A stretch of 64,000 bases of DNA from Ciona savignyi (GCA_000149265.1 CH002492.1:1-64000); one strand, 5' to 3'. Positions 1-13,700 are shown, counted from the stretch's first letter. Notes: generated by a model not told the origin, from the sequence alone. Numbers and translations: made by a program.

Positions 1-2090
1 ATGAAAGAATGCTTTGTGTGCGAGTGAGTACTGGGATGCGGGATTACAAAATAGTTTCAGACAAACATTGTCGAACCCGCCTTTTTAATCCTTTGTTTGT
101 AGATAATGTGTAGATTTCATAATAAATGTCATCGCTTCAGCGTAACAAAACAACTCGAATGTAACGAAAGATGTTGAAAGCTCCGAAAACTAGTATTTAC
201 TTTATAATGGTTTAAATGAAGAGAAACATTTTGATCAGTTTTCGTCCGTGTTTTTGACTAGGTATTTGTGTTGTCTCATTTGATCTGCAGTAATAAATAT
301 TTTATAAAAGCTCACTGTCACAATATCTAGGTTAAATGCACAAAGCTGCTTATGGCTTGGAAGTTTTAAGTCATCATAATTATTAGGACATTTTCATGTT
401 TATCTCGTGAATGCGTAAACAATTTAATGTCGTAGGGTAACCGTCAAATATCTAATTTCCTCCCAAGGACAACATCGGCTATTCAGCGGCTGCTTTCCAC
501 CCATCCCTTATTGCTAAAGACCAATTTACATTCTCTGGATATCATTGTACCATAAAAGAAAATCGGAATATTTTAAGACAATCGATCTCAGCGGACAAAA
601 CACAATGGTATCGTTTTGTGACGACCTATTATTCTGTAGAGCAACCCTTCTCGTGTGATACTAACGCGATGCCACTCCCAACACAAGTTTGAATTTCCAG
701 CGCTTTTGTTTCCAAATTTGTTCGACAAGTGTTCCGGGACGCCTCTTGTGCTTTGTTTCTTTCATTGTATCTATTTACCTCTTTGGATCAGAGATTTACG
801 GCCTCGGTAATCTAGCGACTGGTCAATACAGAATTTAGTCAGCCGTCTTTCGTGAAAATAGAAAACTTGATCGTTTCCACTCGGCTCGGTGAGACACCGT
901 GAAACACATTACATAGTAGGATTGGTAGCGGCCAAAAAGTTAAAAAGCTTAAAAAGTAGTATTCGGGTTTTACAAACTTCTTAAATATATCGAACTTCTT
1001 GAAAATTTGTCGTGCGCTACATCTATAGATATAGATTACAAAACGAAGTGTAGAGGTATGTGAAATAGAGGCTACATCTCACAACCCAATGTCATATCAC
1101 AAACGAACACGATGAAAATTGATCTAAAATAGAAGCTTGGTATCATCAGAGATCCGTATTGATTTAAGGCACGATAAACTTATGATTGTTAGTGAAAGTT
1201 TTCAATCCACCCTTTTGTTGCGAAAGTGTCGTGATTATGCGGTGATTGAATGAAACGCTATAAAGGTAGTCAATCGGCGTGTCGACAAATTACTTTATAT
1301 TCTAAATGTCGAAGTCGTAGTTATTTCTCGTGTCGGTTTATAATATGTACATAGCGTACATTTTTTAGCAATTGTGAAACTTAAAATTGTATTTCACAAT
1401 TATTGCTCCGCTCGAACGTTGCCTTCTTTCATTTTAAAATTGGACTTTCGCCATCTTTAATACAGTTTACATAATTCGTGTTGTATTTAAGAAATAACCA
1501 GGAATTTCAAACCCTTGTCCGGTGACGCAATAACGGGATTGTCTCTCTTCGACCCTGCACGTAGCGAACGATTTGCTCGATCTCACTCTATATCTGGACA
1601 CGCTGTTGAATTTGTGGAGATATTTGAATAGTTGTTTGAACTCTGTAGGATCATCGTTGTCTAACACCACACTATTTCTTTGTTTTTATACCGGGTTTCT
1701 TTTCGATCACGTCATTATCTCGCCCCTTAGACCGTTTTTATATACACTTTTATACCAATAAACACAAAATACTAAATTTCTATATCTGTTATGTATTTAT
1801 GGGTTTTCTTCGATTCTGAAGGCAACGCATTTTAATCTTACTTTGTTTTTTTTCTGTGTCATGCTGGTGACAGACATGTCATGTCGCCAGGCAATTAACA
1901 TGAACGGGTAATCCAATTACGTTAAAACGTTTAGTAAAGCTGACATGTTGATAGTTTGATGAAACTTTTTCATGCGACGATTCAGCGTTTTGTTCTATAG
2001 ATGCAGGCAGTGCGACACTCCTTTTGTCCGGTACTACTTACCTTACTTACATACCCAGATAACAATGTACAAGAAACGATTCCAAATATG
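1..2090. other. Intergenic, no gene recognised
   Basis: AT-rich sequence with only short ORFs lacking coding character. Positions about 1870-1965 resemble positions about 63485-63600 (shared phrases such as GGTAATCCAAT and CTGACATG), suggesting a degraded dispersed repeat. I see no RNA gene or exon. Confidence 0.5.
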
Positions 2091-2386
2091 ATAGGATAGG
2101 TTAGGATATTCATGTTTATCCCCGTGAATGAAAAACCAAGGGTGTTAACACACGGGCAATCGTCAGATCAGCTCGCGCCCACCGGCAGGTTTCCGAAGCA
2201 TTTGCAGTGTGTTGTGTATGATAGACACGTTCCTTCAATATGGTAGAACCCATTAATCCGCTGGGTTCAGGCAATGTCCGTAAAGTGCCTTGCCCAAGGA
2301 CACAACCGACTAGCTAGCGACCAGTTTCGCACCTGCAACCTTTCGATTGAAAGGCGACGCACTTAACCGCTAGACCAACGGGCCGG
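2091..2386 (-). mobile_element. tRNA-derived SINE, full length
   Basis: On the minus strand it starts with a tRNA-like head: an A-box-like TGGTCTAGCGGTTAAGTGCG, then a B-box-like GGTTGCAGGTGCGAAAC. A conserved body follows (TTGGGCAAGGCAC, CCCAGCGGATTAATGGG, CATACACAACACACTGCA) and a tail of repeated AGGATA/TATCC next to ATAAACATGAATATCC. Other copies at 6701, 19008, 51321 and elsewhere define the same roughly 295-bp unit. The internal Pol III promoter is inferred from the tRNA likeness. Confidence 0.85.
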
Positions 2387-5300
2387 ACTCCAGGAAAACA
2401 GCTCCAGGAAAACAGTATAGGAAAACCTTCAGTTGTACTAACAGGATTTATTTTTGTGGTAAAAAAGACCAATAACTATTGCACTGGCTGATTTTAATTG
2501 ACTATAACTCACTGGTCCATTGTGATTGGCAAATTTCTACTTTTCCTGCGAAACGTCAATATTTTTTTTCTATTTTCTTGATAATATCGTTTTTTCTCTT
2601 CTCATAGGATAATCCACTGGTAGAAGATGGGCCGTTGAATAGCTTAGCTTTATGATTAGCCTACTGTACAAAAGTATGACAAGTTACCCAAAAAGGTGAC
2701 AGGCAGAAACCAGCACCAGCTTAAAACATGTCTGTTGTCCTCGGGCAAGACATTTATCTGTGTCTCATTTAACCTAAATTAGTTTTGCCTGATATAAAAT
2801 ACATTTATAGACTAAAAAATACTTTTGATGACTTTAAAACAAATATTCTGCCTTCATAAAAAACTGCAGACTTACTAGAGTTTTGCCAATCAAGAAAAGT
2901 TTTGCCGGTTCGCCTTAGAGTTTGGTCGATAGCCAAATAGTTTTTTTTCCGATTTACAAAAAAAACTGATTTGAAAGTTTCCAGGTTGCTCTAAACGGGC
3001 CACTGTAGTAAAGAGCTTGTTTCATAGCTGCTGGTATATTTTTTATCGGCCATTGCGACAATGAAGAAAACCTACAATCCTTATAATCTTATAATATTAT
3101 ATAAATATAACTCTGACTAACTAGTGTGATTTATACTTTGACTGACACTTTTTATGTTACAAACCATGTTTAAACCTTAGGAAGCAAATCTATCCGGGAA
3201 AGAATGTACTTCTTATCTTGACTTGGAAAAAGTTGATTTTATACGAAGTTTTGCTTGGTTGCTTTAGACTACATATATACCTTTAAAATATGTGGTCGGT
3301 AACTTTTGGGTATAGCCTACTATGATATTACCAACTTTTAAATAACTTAAAAAATTAATAATTCTTGGTCTTAATAACTAATACGAATAATCTTGGTTGC
3401 AATCGGTATATCAACAGCTTTTTATCCGGGGCTGTTGAATTTCCAGCACAATTTATGTGTTACCTGACTGTGGGTAAAATTGACTGTCGTCGTTCGTTCA
3501 TTATATCTTCAAATATAAGAACCTATGTGCTCCTTGTTCTTACCCCGTTTATACAACAGGGTAAGTAGACCTAAACCATAAACAAAAAAATAATTTTGCC
3601 GACATTATGTACAATACTAAGAAAGTTTTTCAAAAAACCAGCCTAATCTTATTTAAGCCAACAAAGGATTGCGATCTCATCAGTGAAATTATTTCATTCC
3701 ATTTACATAAAATGACGCAATCTTCATTTTATTAAACCATTGAATACCTGTCTAAAACTGCAATGGGTTTCGTGTATTTTATTTTTCTTTTCTATCATCA
3801 CTAATTTTAAGTAATTCTTTGTAAAATTCTATTTCTGTTATATTCATTGCAATGAACGTATGGGCTGTTATTATTACCGCAATGCTAGGCAAGCTTGTCA
3901 TCACTGTGGGTTTTACCATACTATCTATATTAACCGGTGGTTTGTTACGATGATGAGAACCCACTCTTATGGTGCATGTTTCTTTATCGCAAGAATTGGA
4001 TCTATCCTCGTACTTCTCATCTTGCTCCCGGGTTGGTACAAACGTTACGTGTATAGGTTGTTCGGTAACCAATTATAACAAAATTCATGTTTGGTCGTGT
4101 TTTATTAGCAAATCCCTGCAGCAGAGCGATAAATCAACAATGAAATTAGTCAACAAGTAACATAAAACTGAAATGTTTCAGCGTTTAATAATTGAATGTT
4201 GTTATCTCTGTTTTATTATAGGAACCTGTCGTCTTCTCCAAGCTATTGTGCCTTCTAATAAGACATGTGGGATATTAGTTTAAATATTTGTTTATATAGA
4301 TTAAAACAGAAAAACGTCGTTTTAACACTGAGAACTAGAATTCGTTTTAAAAGGATCGACACAGTGATAAGTTTACGGTAGCAAAGTGGCGATCTGTTAT
4401 GACGTCATTATCTTCGTCATCCTTTGTTATATTCTTCTTAGTTAAATAGTAAAATGAGAGGCTGAACAATCAGAACAGAACTTGTAAGTCGTCGAACCGT
4501 TGCGTGCAGTTAGAGAAGAATATTTATGTCAGATATTTTTACATCTACACCTTAGTATAGCTAACATTTCCTGTTTAAAAGCGGGTTAAAAATATGCGTA
4601 CGCCCCGCGTACCCATCTTTAATTCTTTTCCGGGAAATCACCAGAAGTTCATTACCAAAATAAAAGGGATTCTACATAACCAAGTTAACCCTTTAAATTT
4701 TAAAATATTTTAGCATATATATAATACACTATTACCACGCATATAAAACAGCTAAATACTAATAACCAACACATATCGATAGCGAATATTAATGCGAACA
4801 AAACGATATGGATATTCCATACACACCTTAAGCCGTTTTTCGTGAAATTGTCTTACACTCATCACCACTTAAAGCAGTTATCAATTTGATTTACCGCCCA
4901 TAAAAACATAATTAAAACTAGAAAGTATCAATCATGCGTCAACCAGCACTAATTTTAAAACCCGTTTGTACCGCTAGGTCTATATGTTTCGGCATGCAGA
5001 AACGATCGGGTTCCTGATCACTCAAAATTGCACAATTCCTTAGTCTGTGTTAAAGCAGAATGATCACTGGTTTGTAAAATGAAGGGTCCGTAAGCATTGT
5101 TTAAAGTTTCAACCGATAATTCATTAGTATTACCAAAAAGGTATATATTCCTGTCACGAGCATTATAAAAAATGAAATAAACAAAAACGAAAAGAAATCT
5201 GTGTCTAACTCGAAGATTGTCCCGCAATCAATATTTCCCATAATAACATAGGTCGTTTTTGTAACATAATTTTTAACATAAAGCCAGACAGTTAAGTTAA

Positions 5301-6700
5301 AAACAATAAAATAAATTTAGTTCATATTAATTATATTTAACATAAAGTCAAGCTGTTTTTAACCTACAAACACGCAAAGTTAAAATTTTCCCATCGATTA
5401 TTTCATAGAATTAGACCTCATCAGTTAAGTTTATATTGCAAACACTGCCAACAATTTTAATTAAATCAGGGGATCTGGGAAACCAAAGTTACTTTACCTA
5501 CAAAAAACGAGGAACAACGGAACACGAAAACGAAACGTTAAACCGTTTACGAGATACTATAGTTCTAAAATTTCCCCAATTTTGTAATCAAACCACGCTT
5601 TTCCACAGATAATTTTGGTTATGAAAAAATGTAAAATATTAATACCGAATATGGATATTTATAGACTTTTTCGCACCCTTATCCTATGGATATGTTGTTG
5701 CCCTTACAAATACTTTAAATAAGAATAAAATGTGTAGTTTATATACAAAAACTGCGATGAGATATATGCACGAAGCGCCTGAATATTCATATCTCGCCAT
5801 TAGGTGATACAATGGAAGATACTACGTTTTTTTATCAGAGATGACTAGGTGTCTAAAAATGTTGTTAGACCGTCAAAGCAAAAAATAACAAATTCGTTTT
5901 AAGGCATCTAAGAAAGGTTTAAAACTACATTGATAAGCCACACAGCTTTGCAATCCATTAGTATCTGGGAAATGCTGACTTAGCAGAAACATCGCCTTAA
6001 AATGCCTCTCTTAAATCCAACCACTTTCTTTGCTTTTTCAGCATATGTATATGCATTTTTCAACAATAAAATTCAAATATATATTGGTACCATTTTCCAT
6101 GGCGCAGGGTTTTGGGTTCGAAACTAAGCCCGGTAAAAAAGAAAACTTGGACAAATTCGGAATATAACAGGACAGGTTAAATTGGTACAAAGACTGGATA
6201 AGAAAGCCGCAGCATCTGCCATTGCATCCTATATAAACTAAACATATTAAATTAAAGGTATGTGGGAATCCTGCACGTATTTATAATTGTCTCGCTGTAT
6301 ATTTGAACTATTAAGCCGTCATGCCGTGGGTTCATATTTTGTGCTTGGAAAGTTGCGATTAGTTTCCTGTTTTTGGCAGCTCAAGTGATAAATCGTTTCC
6401 TGCGAGTTCTGTTTAACGCCTGTCAAGCTTCGTCTACAAACACGTGTTTCCCGGTATAATTCTTATATAAACCGTGTACAATTTCATAATATGAGAGAGG
6501 ACACGTTTGGCCTGATCGCCATCTTAACTTTACCCCACCTGCTTAGCTATGCCCCTGTGTACAGTGCTTTAACTGGCGCAATTACTCAATAAAATATTTT
6601 ACCTCTCTTTACCCCTTGTCTTACCCTGGTTAATCCCCTTTTAAAACTAAAGCGCTGCTACAGGTATTTGCAAGGGTTATCCTACAACATATCCTGCGTC
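2387..6700. other. Intergenic, no confident gene
   Basis: AT-rich. It holds the weak ORF at 3779-4072 and a possible terminal exon on the minus strand around 5018-5160, neither of which could be tied into a gene. No RNA gene or clear repeat seen. Confidence 0.4.
3779..4072 (-). CDS. Hypothetical 97-aa ORF, possible exon
   Basis: The ATG-started 97-residue frame has an uneven, protein-like composition: a charged N-terminal half with EQDEKYEDRS and a CDKETC pair, a hydrophobic stretch around residues 53-77 that could be a weak membrane segment, and a charged end (KISDDRKEK). No family is recognised. No splice partner, promoter or polyadenylation signal was found, so it may be a lone small gene, one exon of an unseen gene, or chance. 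Overlapping plus-strand ORFs look like shadows. Confidence 0.2.
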   Translation of the reverse strand: MVTEQPIHVTFVPTREQDEKYEDRSNSCDKETCTIRVGSHHRNKPPVNIDSMVKPTVMTSLPSIAVIITAHTFIAMNITEIEFYKELLKISDDRKEK

Positions 6701-7000
6701 CGGCCGGTTTGTCTAACGGTTAAGTGCGTCGCATTTCAAACGAAAGGTTTCAGGTGCGAAACTGGTCGCTAGCTAGTCAGTTGTGTCCTTGGGCAAGGCA
6801 CTTTACGGACATTGCCTGAACCCAGCGGATTAATGGGTTCTACCAAACTGAAGGAACGTGTCTATCATACACAACACATTGCAATAGCTCCGGTAACCCG
6901 ACGGTGGGCGCGAGGGGATCTGACGATTGCCCGTGTGTTAACCCCCTTGGTTTTCCCATTCACGGGAATAAACATGAATATCCTATCCTATCGTATCCTA
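6701..7000 (+). mobile_element. tRNA-derived SINE, full length
   Basis: Well preserved plus-strand copy beginning CGGCCGGTTTGTCTAACGG and ending in the ATCCTATCCTATCGTATCC tail. The 127-residue ORF over it is only translated SINE. It ends about 24 bp before the fold-back repeat at 7024. Confidence 0.87.
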
Positions 7001-7023
7001 AAACATAAGTGGCAAAAGTTCTA

Positions 7024-7877
7024 TAAATGTGTAGCATCTCGTGCAATATTTGTTTTAATTTATATCATGTCTAAAATATTTTATGTTTTAATCGTCGTTT
7101 TTTTGCATTTGAGGTTTCTCTCACGTGTTTTATTACTCTTCACGCAATTATCACATTGTACGGGCCTTTGTACTTCCTCTGGTTTAAATCATTAACATAG
7201 CTTTCCCACCTTATTTCCCACAGTTAGTAAAACGTGCAGATGTGAAACCTTGTAGGCTCGCGCTTTTTTTAGATGGAGCGTTGGCTAATTGCTTTTGCTC
7301 GTCGCTTTTCCATAGAGATCTTTATTCTGGTTACTTTAAACTTGGCATAGCTTGCTTTGTCTATACAGAATGCCTACAGTAGCCACGATTTGTAAAGTCT
7401 TAATCTTAAACTCGATTTTTATAACCCTTGATTCACTTTAGTTGTATTCTGCGTCTCATTCAATATACGGTTTATTCGCGACTCAAGTTACTTAGTACGT
7501 CATTCAGCATGACGCCAGTTGTATAGTCTAAGGTACGTTATACAGCATGACGCAAGTAATCTCAAGTACGTTATTGTAGGTTTTTATTGTAGGTTATATA
7601 AATTTCCAGAATATATAGGGAATTTACAAGGTGCGAAAAGTTTACGTGCCAGACGTTTCACATCTGCACGTTTGACTAACTGTGGGGAATTAGGTTGAAA
7701 AACTATGTTAACGATTTAAAACGCAAAAGTACAAAGGCCCGTACAAGGTGATAATTACGTAACGGGTAATAATATGTGAGAGTCGGTAAACTTAAAACGC
7801 AAAAAACGACGTTAAAACACAAAATGTTTTAGACATAAATTAAAACAAATATATACTATACGAAATGCTACAACATC
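7024..7877. mobile_element. Fold-back element with about 220-bp inverted arms
   Basis: The left arm (about 7024-7246) is the reverse complement of the right arm (about 7654-7877). For example TTTCCCACAGTTAGT on the left pairs with ACTAACTGTGGGGAA on the right, and AACGTGCAGATGTGAAAC with GTTTCACATCTGCACGTT. The middle (7251-7653) contains short reiterations around CAGCATGACGC. No transposase frame is present, so this looks like a non-autonomous TIR/fold-back element. A target-site duplication was not identified. Confidence 0.7.
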
Positions 7878-8241
7878 TCATTTTTTCCACATTTTGTTAA
7901 GTTCAAGAAACACGTTCTAGTTGAGCATTTCGGATGTTCAGTCGAAAAAACAAACGAAGTCATGTGGTGAACGATCTCACGAAGTTTCGAGCATTTCACA
8001 CGTTTATCCTGCAAAAACTAGAATACCCTGGTTGGGAGAATTGAGTACAAAGCTAGAATTGTGCAATCGTGCATAAAAATCTGGTGTCATGTATGTTAAT
8101 GCGTGATAAATGTTAGGTGAAATATGTAGTAAAAGTGAAATCTCATATTCAAGGTAGCAACGCCACAATATGCATCACATGAGCCATATTTTTTATACTT
8201 TGCCAGCTAATAAACCAAGGCGTGTACGCCTGGTTACTCAC
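7878..8241. other. Intergenic, nothing recognised
   Basis: Short spacer between the fold-back element and the candidate signal-peptide exon. No exon, RNA or repeat seen. Confidence 0.4.
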
Positions 8242-8340
8242 TACCGAGTGAGCATGAAATAAATGCAGCGATGATCTCGCTATATGCGACGAAAGCGCAA
8301 TTAATAAAAACGCAAAAACAAAAACCGAGCGACCTGTCAT
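8242..8340 (-). CDS. Candidate first exon of a secreted protein
   Basis: From the ATG at 8338-8340 the minus strand encodes 33 residues that look like a signal peptide: MTGRSVFVFAFLLIALSS followed by a polar stretch. The frame runs to a good donor, GTGAGT, whose GT is at 8240-8241. That is what a first coding exon of a secreted or type I membrane protein looks like. No downstream exon on the minus strand could be assigned; the region to the left is filled by a fold-back element and a SINE. It could be a relic or chance. Confidence 0.25.
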
Positions 8341-8724
8341 ATGTAGGTTTTACGACTCGTAACGAATAAGGGAAATAATCTTGCGCGGATGTATTTCCAT
8401 CAACAAACAAAAGAAAACTTTTAGTAAGCAGGACATAAGCCGTGTCTCGTCATTACTGTGCGGTGTTTGTAAAAGCCTGTTTTACACACGAAATATATTC
8501 GGTTCGGAACATCCGACACATTGACTGAGAGGCGATTAGACAATTAAATATCGCATTTACATGCGGCGCGATTACCATAGCTATACGGAAGTACGCTGGT
8601 ATCGTTTAATAAACTGTGGCGCTGTGAAGCGGGTACGCTCACTTATTTACACAGCATGGGCGCAAACGCGCGGGGCAGGGGCTATCTGACTTCGCAGGAC
8701 AAGAAACAAACCTCGTGCCGCTGC

Positions 8725-8732
8725 TATAAAAG
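8725..8732 (+). promoter_or_regulatory. TATA box, possible RNF144 promoter
   Basis: TATAAAAG lies in a locally GC-richer stretch (8520-8900). A transcript starting about 30 bp downstream could run to a donor GTAAGA at 9004 and splice to the acceptor TTGTTAG just before the RNF144 start codon at 10728, giving a 5' non-coding exon of about 250 bases. The splice pairing is inference. An ATG at about 8878 opens only a 30-codon frame. The rest of 8733-9532 shows no gene. Confidence 0.35.
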
Positions 8733-9532
8733 AGTATATAATCGCGTGAACGAGACGCATAATTTGCGTGAGGCGATTAAAAGAAAACTAACGCCTTGTC
8801 GGCGGAAACATTGAAAATCTGGCGCGAACGAACAAAACCAAACGTCGTTCGACGTGTAAATGCGCCTAATATACCGGATGGGTTGGCGCAGCATGGCATC
8901 ATTGACTCAAGCTCATGATAGCATAATCGTAAAAGCGTTACTAACCTTGTTTAAGATGAAGTGCATGTAGCAGTTGTTGAAGGCGCGTTTGCTCTTCGTG
9001 TTTGTAAGAAGTCTGTAGAGTAAAACACCGATATTATGCATTCTTACAATAGCCTAGTACCATTCAACCAAACCAAGAACACTAGTGTTTGCAATCGTTG
9101 CAGACTAATAATTACATAAAGTATAAAAAATAATAATAAAACTTACAAAAAAATAAGGTAGAAGCTACAAAAATAAAAATACAGCCCTTTCATATTTCGG
9201 GAACGTCGTCTTGCGTATTTTCTTCTTTCGTCGGCGGAAACGATGCTTATAAACTTGATTTAAATACAGTGCGTTGTCTTGTTAGTCACCAACTTCGTCC
9301 AGCGAAAAGGGGCGTTTCTTACTTGATGCTTGAAATTGCTTCTTAGATAACTTGCGTTGGACCACTCGTCGTTGCCAATGTACTTGAAACTTCTAGTTGA
9401 AGTTGACTTCGGGAAGGTGCGTGTCCATTTTCACAAGGTTTGATAAAATTCTTCAGCTTCGATAAAAATTCTGGCAACTAATTTTCTTCTGGACAGGTTG
9501 CGTGTTCGAGTTCACTTTATGGAGGTCGCCAA

Positions 9533-10420
9533 TGTAGGCTCGCGCTTTTTTTATGTTTCTGCTCGTCGCTTTTCGATAGAGATCTTTATTCTGGTTACTT
9601 TAAACTTGGCATAGCTTGCTTTGTCTATACAGAATGCCTACAGTAGCCACGATTTGTAAAGTCTTAATCTTAAACTCGATTTTTATAACCCTTGATTCAC
9701 TTTAGTTGTATTCTGCGTCTCATTCAATATACGGTTTATTCGCGACTCAAGTTACTTAGTACGTCATTCAGCATGACGCCAGTTGTATAGTCTAAGGTAC
9801 GTTATACAGCATGACGCAAGTAATCTCAAGTACGTTATTGTAGGTTTTTATTGTAGGTTATATAAATTTCCAGAATATATAGGGAATTTACAAGGTGCGA
9901 AAAGTTTACGTGCCAGACGTTTCACATCTGCACGTTTGACTAACTGTGGGGAATTAGGTTGAAAAACTATGTTAACGATTTAAAACGCAAAAGTACAAAG
10001 GCCCGTACAAGGTGATAATTACGTAACGGGTAATAATATGTGAGAGTCGGTAAACTTAAAACGCAAAAAACGACGTTAAAACACAAAATGTTTTAGACAT
10101 AAATTAAAACAAATATATACTATACGAAATGCTACAACCTCTCGCACGTAAACTTTTCGGACCTCGTAAAATGCCCTATATATTCTGGAAAATTTGAATA
10201 GTATAATATAACTAACATTACCCTAAATAACTTGGGCCATGCGTGCCTCAGACTAGATAACTTGCGTCATACTGAATAATGTACCTCATACTAAAACTTG
10301 CATTAACCTAAGTAACTTGCTTCGCGAAAATAAATGTATACATTAAATGAGAACCAAATATAACAGAATCAAGAGTTAGTATTTGAATTTGAGTTTTAGA
10401 CATTACACATCATGGCTACT
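9533..10420. mobile_element. Second fold-back repeat copy with inverted end
   Basis: 9533-10138 repeats 7251-7874 almost base for base in direct orientation, lacking about 20 bp near its start. 10139-10420 is a diverged reverse complement of the element's middle (about 7375-7655): AGAATATATAGGG, AAAAGTTTACGTGC and CATGACGC all reappear inverted. The left inverted arm of the first copy is absent here. Both copies lie upstream of the RNF144 coding region. Confidence 0.7.
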
Positions 10421-10727
10421 ATAAAATAGTATGCGCCTTTCCGCTGCGAACCTCGCGAGATACCGTATGGCAGCCAGCCGGACTAGGTTAGCCAGCGTCC
10501 CTGGCTCGAAAAGAGCGAGTCCACAAATGCATGAATATTAATAATTTTTATATTGGGTAACATTATTTTTTAAATTTTTTGTGCAAGAAAATTGTGCAAT
10601 TTTTAGAACTGCAGAAATCCGTAAAGGTTTTAACTTTTTATTTCCGTCTTCCGTTGTTCCGCGTTTTAAAAGGAGGTAAAAGAACTTAAGGAATCAGTAT
10701 TTATAAATATTAATTCGGCTTGTTAGT

Positions 10728-13700
10728 ATGGAAGTAAATTGCAGTACAGTTGACTCCGGAGTTGCAATCCCGTCTTGTGTTTCTTCTTCATCAGATAATG
10801 AACCATTCAACCCTACCAAATGTATGCCAAACTGTTTAAAATACGACTCTGAAGGCGTTAGTCCAAAAGGTAAATTAATCTATAGACTAAAAGCAGGTTT
10901 TGCTGGTAGGCTAATGACAGAAGGCATTTATAACTGGCTGGAAAATATTACAGGTGCAGTAGCCATTAGTTTTTAGGGCAGGGTTTAAATTAGTTTCCGT
11001 AATTTTAATGAGCAGTTTCCCTCATTTCCTCCTTTTAGTTGCTCGTTCCAAGGCGAAGGTTGCCAAATAACCGATTGCAGAATTCTTCGACCGATTGGCC
11101 TGGTGGCTTTTGGCTTAGTGCACCGCCCTTCAGCTGAAGGGTTGTAGGTTTGAAACTGACCACTAGTTAGTCAGTTGTTTCGTTTGGCATAGCACTTATC
11201 GAACTTTGCCTAAACCCACTAGACTGATGGGTTTAACCAAAATGCAGGAACTTCTCAATCATACACAACACACTGCTATAGCTTCAGTGACCCGACGCTG
11301 GGCGCAACGTAATCTGACAATTATTCGTGTCCTAACGGGCATTGCATTTTTCCATTAACAGGTATAAACATGAATATTCTATCCTATACTTAATCATCTT
11401 TAAAACCTGGGCCACATCGTGAACGCATTGTCTTAGGGAAGCTGCCATCAATTCGACAGTCAGCTATAGCGTGAATCTTTTGAATGCGAATCTCATAGCT
11501 CCAAAAAGGGCTCTTGCATTTTTATGTTCATTGGGATAAAATTCATAAACTGTGTACCATTAAAAAATTTGTTTTCCGATACAGATATTCCATCTTCATG
11601 TAAACTATGCCTGGATGATCATATTGCTGTTGAAGATATAGTTATTATCAAGTCATGTGAATGTGGCTTTTGTATCCAGGTGAATTGGAAATGTTTAATG
11701 TGTATATACACAGCAACACAGGGATGCGTTTTTTGTATGTATTTAACAACATTGCTCATGAACATTAAGGTACAGAAAACATTGGGCCTGTAACCAAAGT
11801 GTTACTGAGACACTTTTTTAAACTAGAACCAAGTCTTCTTATACTTGCGCTAAATTTGGTAATTATAATTAGTGAAAGTTTAATGATTAGTATTTTAACA
11901 AAATTTAGCATCCTTTTTCTCTCACAAGCCATTACCTAAAGATGTATTAATTACATGCTCCTTATGTTAAATATTAGTCTTTTTAGTGTAGAATATTAGA
12001 TAATTAATAGCTTAAAAACTGTTGTAGGGATAGATTAGTATGGAACAATGTCATTTTCAGGTTCAACGAATGGAAATAGAGAGATATACAATGGCAGTAT
12101 GAGTCCCCCGACCCCATATCAGGGGTGATTTTGATATGCTTTATCTAGTTAATAAGGCGACTAATTTAAATAACATCTACCACGAAGCAACACTGCTTAT
12201 ATAAGTTTGGGCAACTATGCAAGCTGATTAGAATGCATATGCTTGAGCACTGTGCAAAGCAAATGGTGGCCACTGATAAATAATTATTAGGGTATGGCCT
12301 ATTTTGGATGACGAATATGTAAACACTCTTCTGGTTCGGTCGTTATTTGGGACTAATTTTCAGGCACGAAGCTTTAAACACTACTGGAATCACAATCTCC
12401 AGTTCGGTAGTATACATTTATTAAATAACGTATTGGAAGTGCTGGAAAAACTGTCTGCAACCAATGTCATTACATCTGCATCGGTGGAAAATCCTATTTG
12501 GTCATTTTTCAGCCGTTTGTATTTATTTTTTATTCGTGTTTGCGTAGCACTGCTATCATGCTAATGTAATTAGCATTGCATATTGATTTACATTTTAATC
12601 TTGGCAGTGTATGCAAAGCTACATTGAAGTTTTAATTGGTGATGGAGTGGTTCTGTCCATATCTTGTCCTGACGCCAACTGTGAAAAATCTGGTATCATT
12701 AGCATTGAGGAGGTGGTTAACTTATTTATCCTTTAAATCAAAAAAATGCAGTAAACAACCAAACACAATTAATAACCTTATATCTGGTTTTTATATTTTA
12801 GATTGAACTTCTATCAAAACCGGATACATACGAAAAATACAAACGCTTGAAATTTGAACAAGGTATCACTATGATAATTAAAACTTTGACAACTTATGAA
12901 CTAGATGTCGGTTTTTTTTGTTTCCAGAAGTCGCCATTGACCCCCGAAGAACATTCTGTCCAGAAGTATCATGTTCCGCAGTGTGCCATGTTTGTACCAA
13001 CTCATATTTGTATAGTTCAGTTGCTCCTCAAGCAGTGCAGTGTGCCACGGTAAGTGTGTGTATCTTATTACATAAAAAGTTGTGTTAATACAAACTCTTA
13101 ATAACTTACAATTCGTGCATATAATGTTGTGTCTAGGTGTGATAGACACATGATTATACTATGGTGTTGCGATGCAAGGCTTATTTTTCAAATCAGCCAT
13201 TAATCAACTGTTTTATTTCTATTGTAGTGTCATCTAAGATTCTGCTATACCTGCAAAGCTGAGGTGGGAATTTTGACTGGTGTGAATTGATGAAAATAAA
13301 AGTTTGCTTATATTTCTAGTGGAAGCACAACCACAAATGTAGTGAGTACACAAGGACCTTTGGCAGTGAATTTCAAAATCTTCAAAATAGAACTGGGTAA
13401 TCTTCTTACTTCTGCGAAGTGTAAAACCACCACTAACTGTGTATTAATATAGTCAGTTGCATAAACCTAGTTACTGCCCAATTGACACATATTTTTTTTT
13501 CTTGCCCTAGCTTAATAACACATACTACCACTTTTAGAATATATATTTTTACAATATTGTAATAAACCTTCATATAGATTCTCCTTCGGTGGCCACAACG
13601 CGTCCATAAAGAGATGCCCTGTATGCAACATTCTTATTGAAAAAGACCGTGGATGTGCACAAATGATTTGCAAACATTGTAGTCATGTTTTCTGCTGGTA

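Noticed and set aside
5018..5227. 69-aa minus-strand ORF ending in a plausible terminal exon
   Set aside because: The stretch after an AG acceptor looks mildly coding, but no upstream exon or family could be found.
6812..7195. 127-aa plus-strand ORF
   Set aside because: It is the translation of the SINE at 6701-7000 plus the left arm of the fold-back element.
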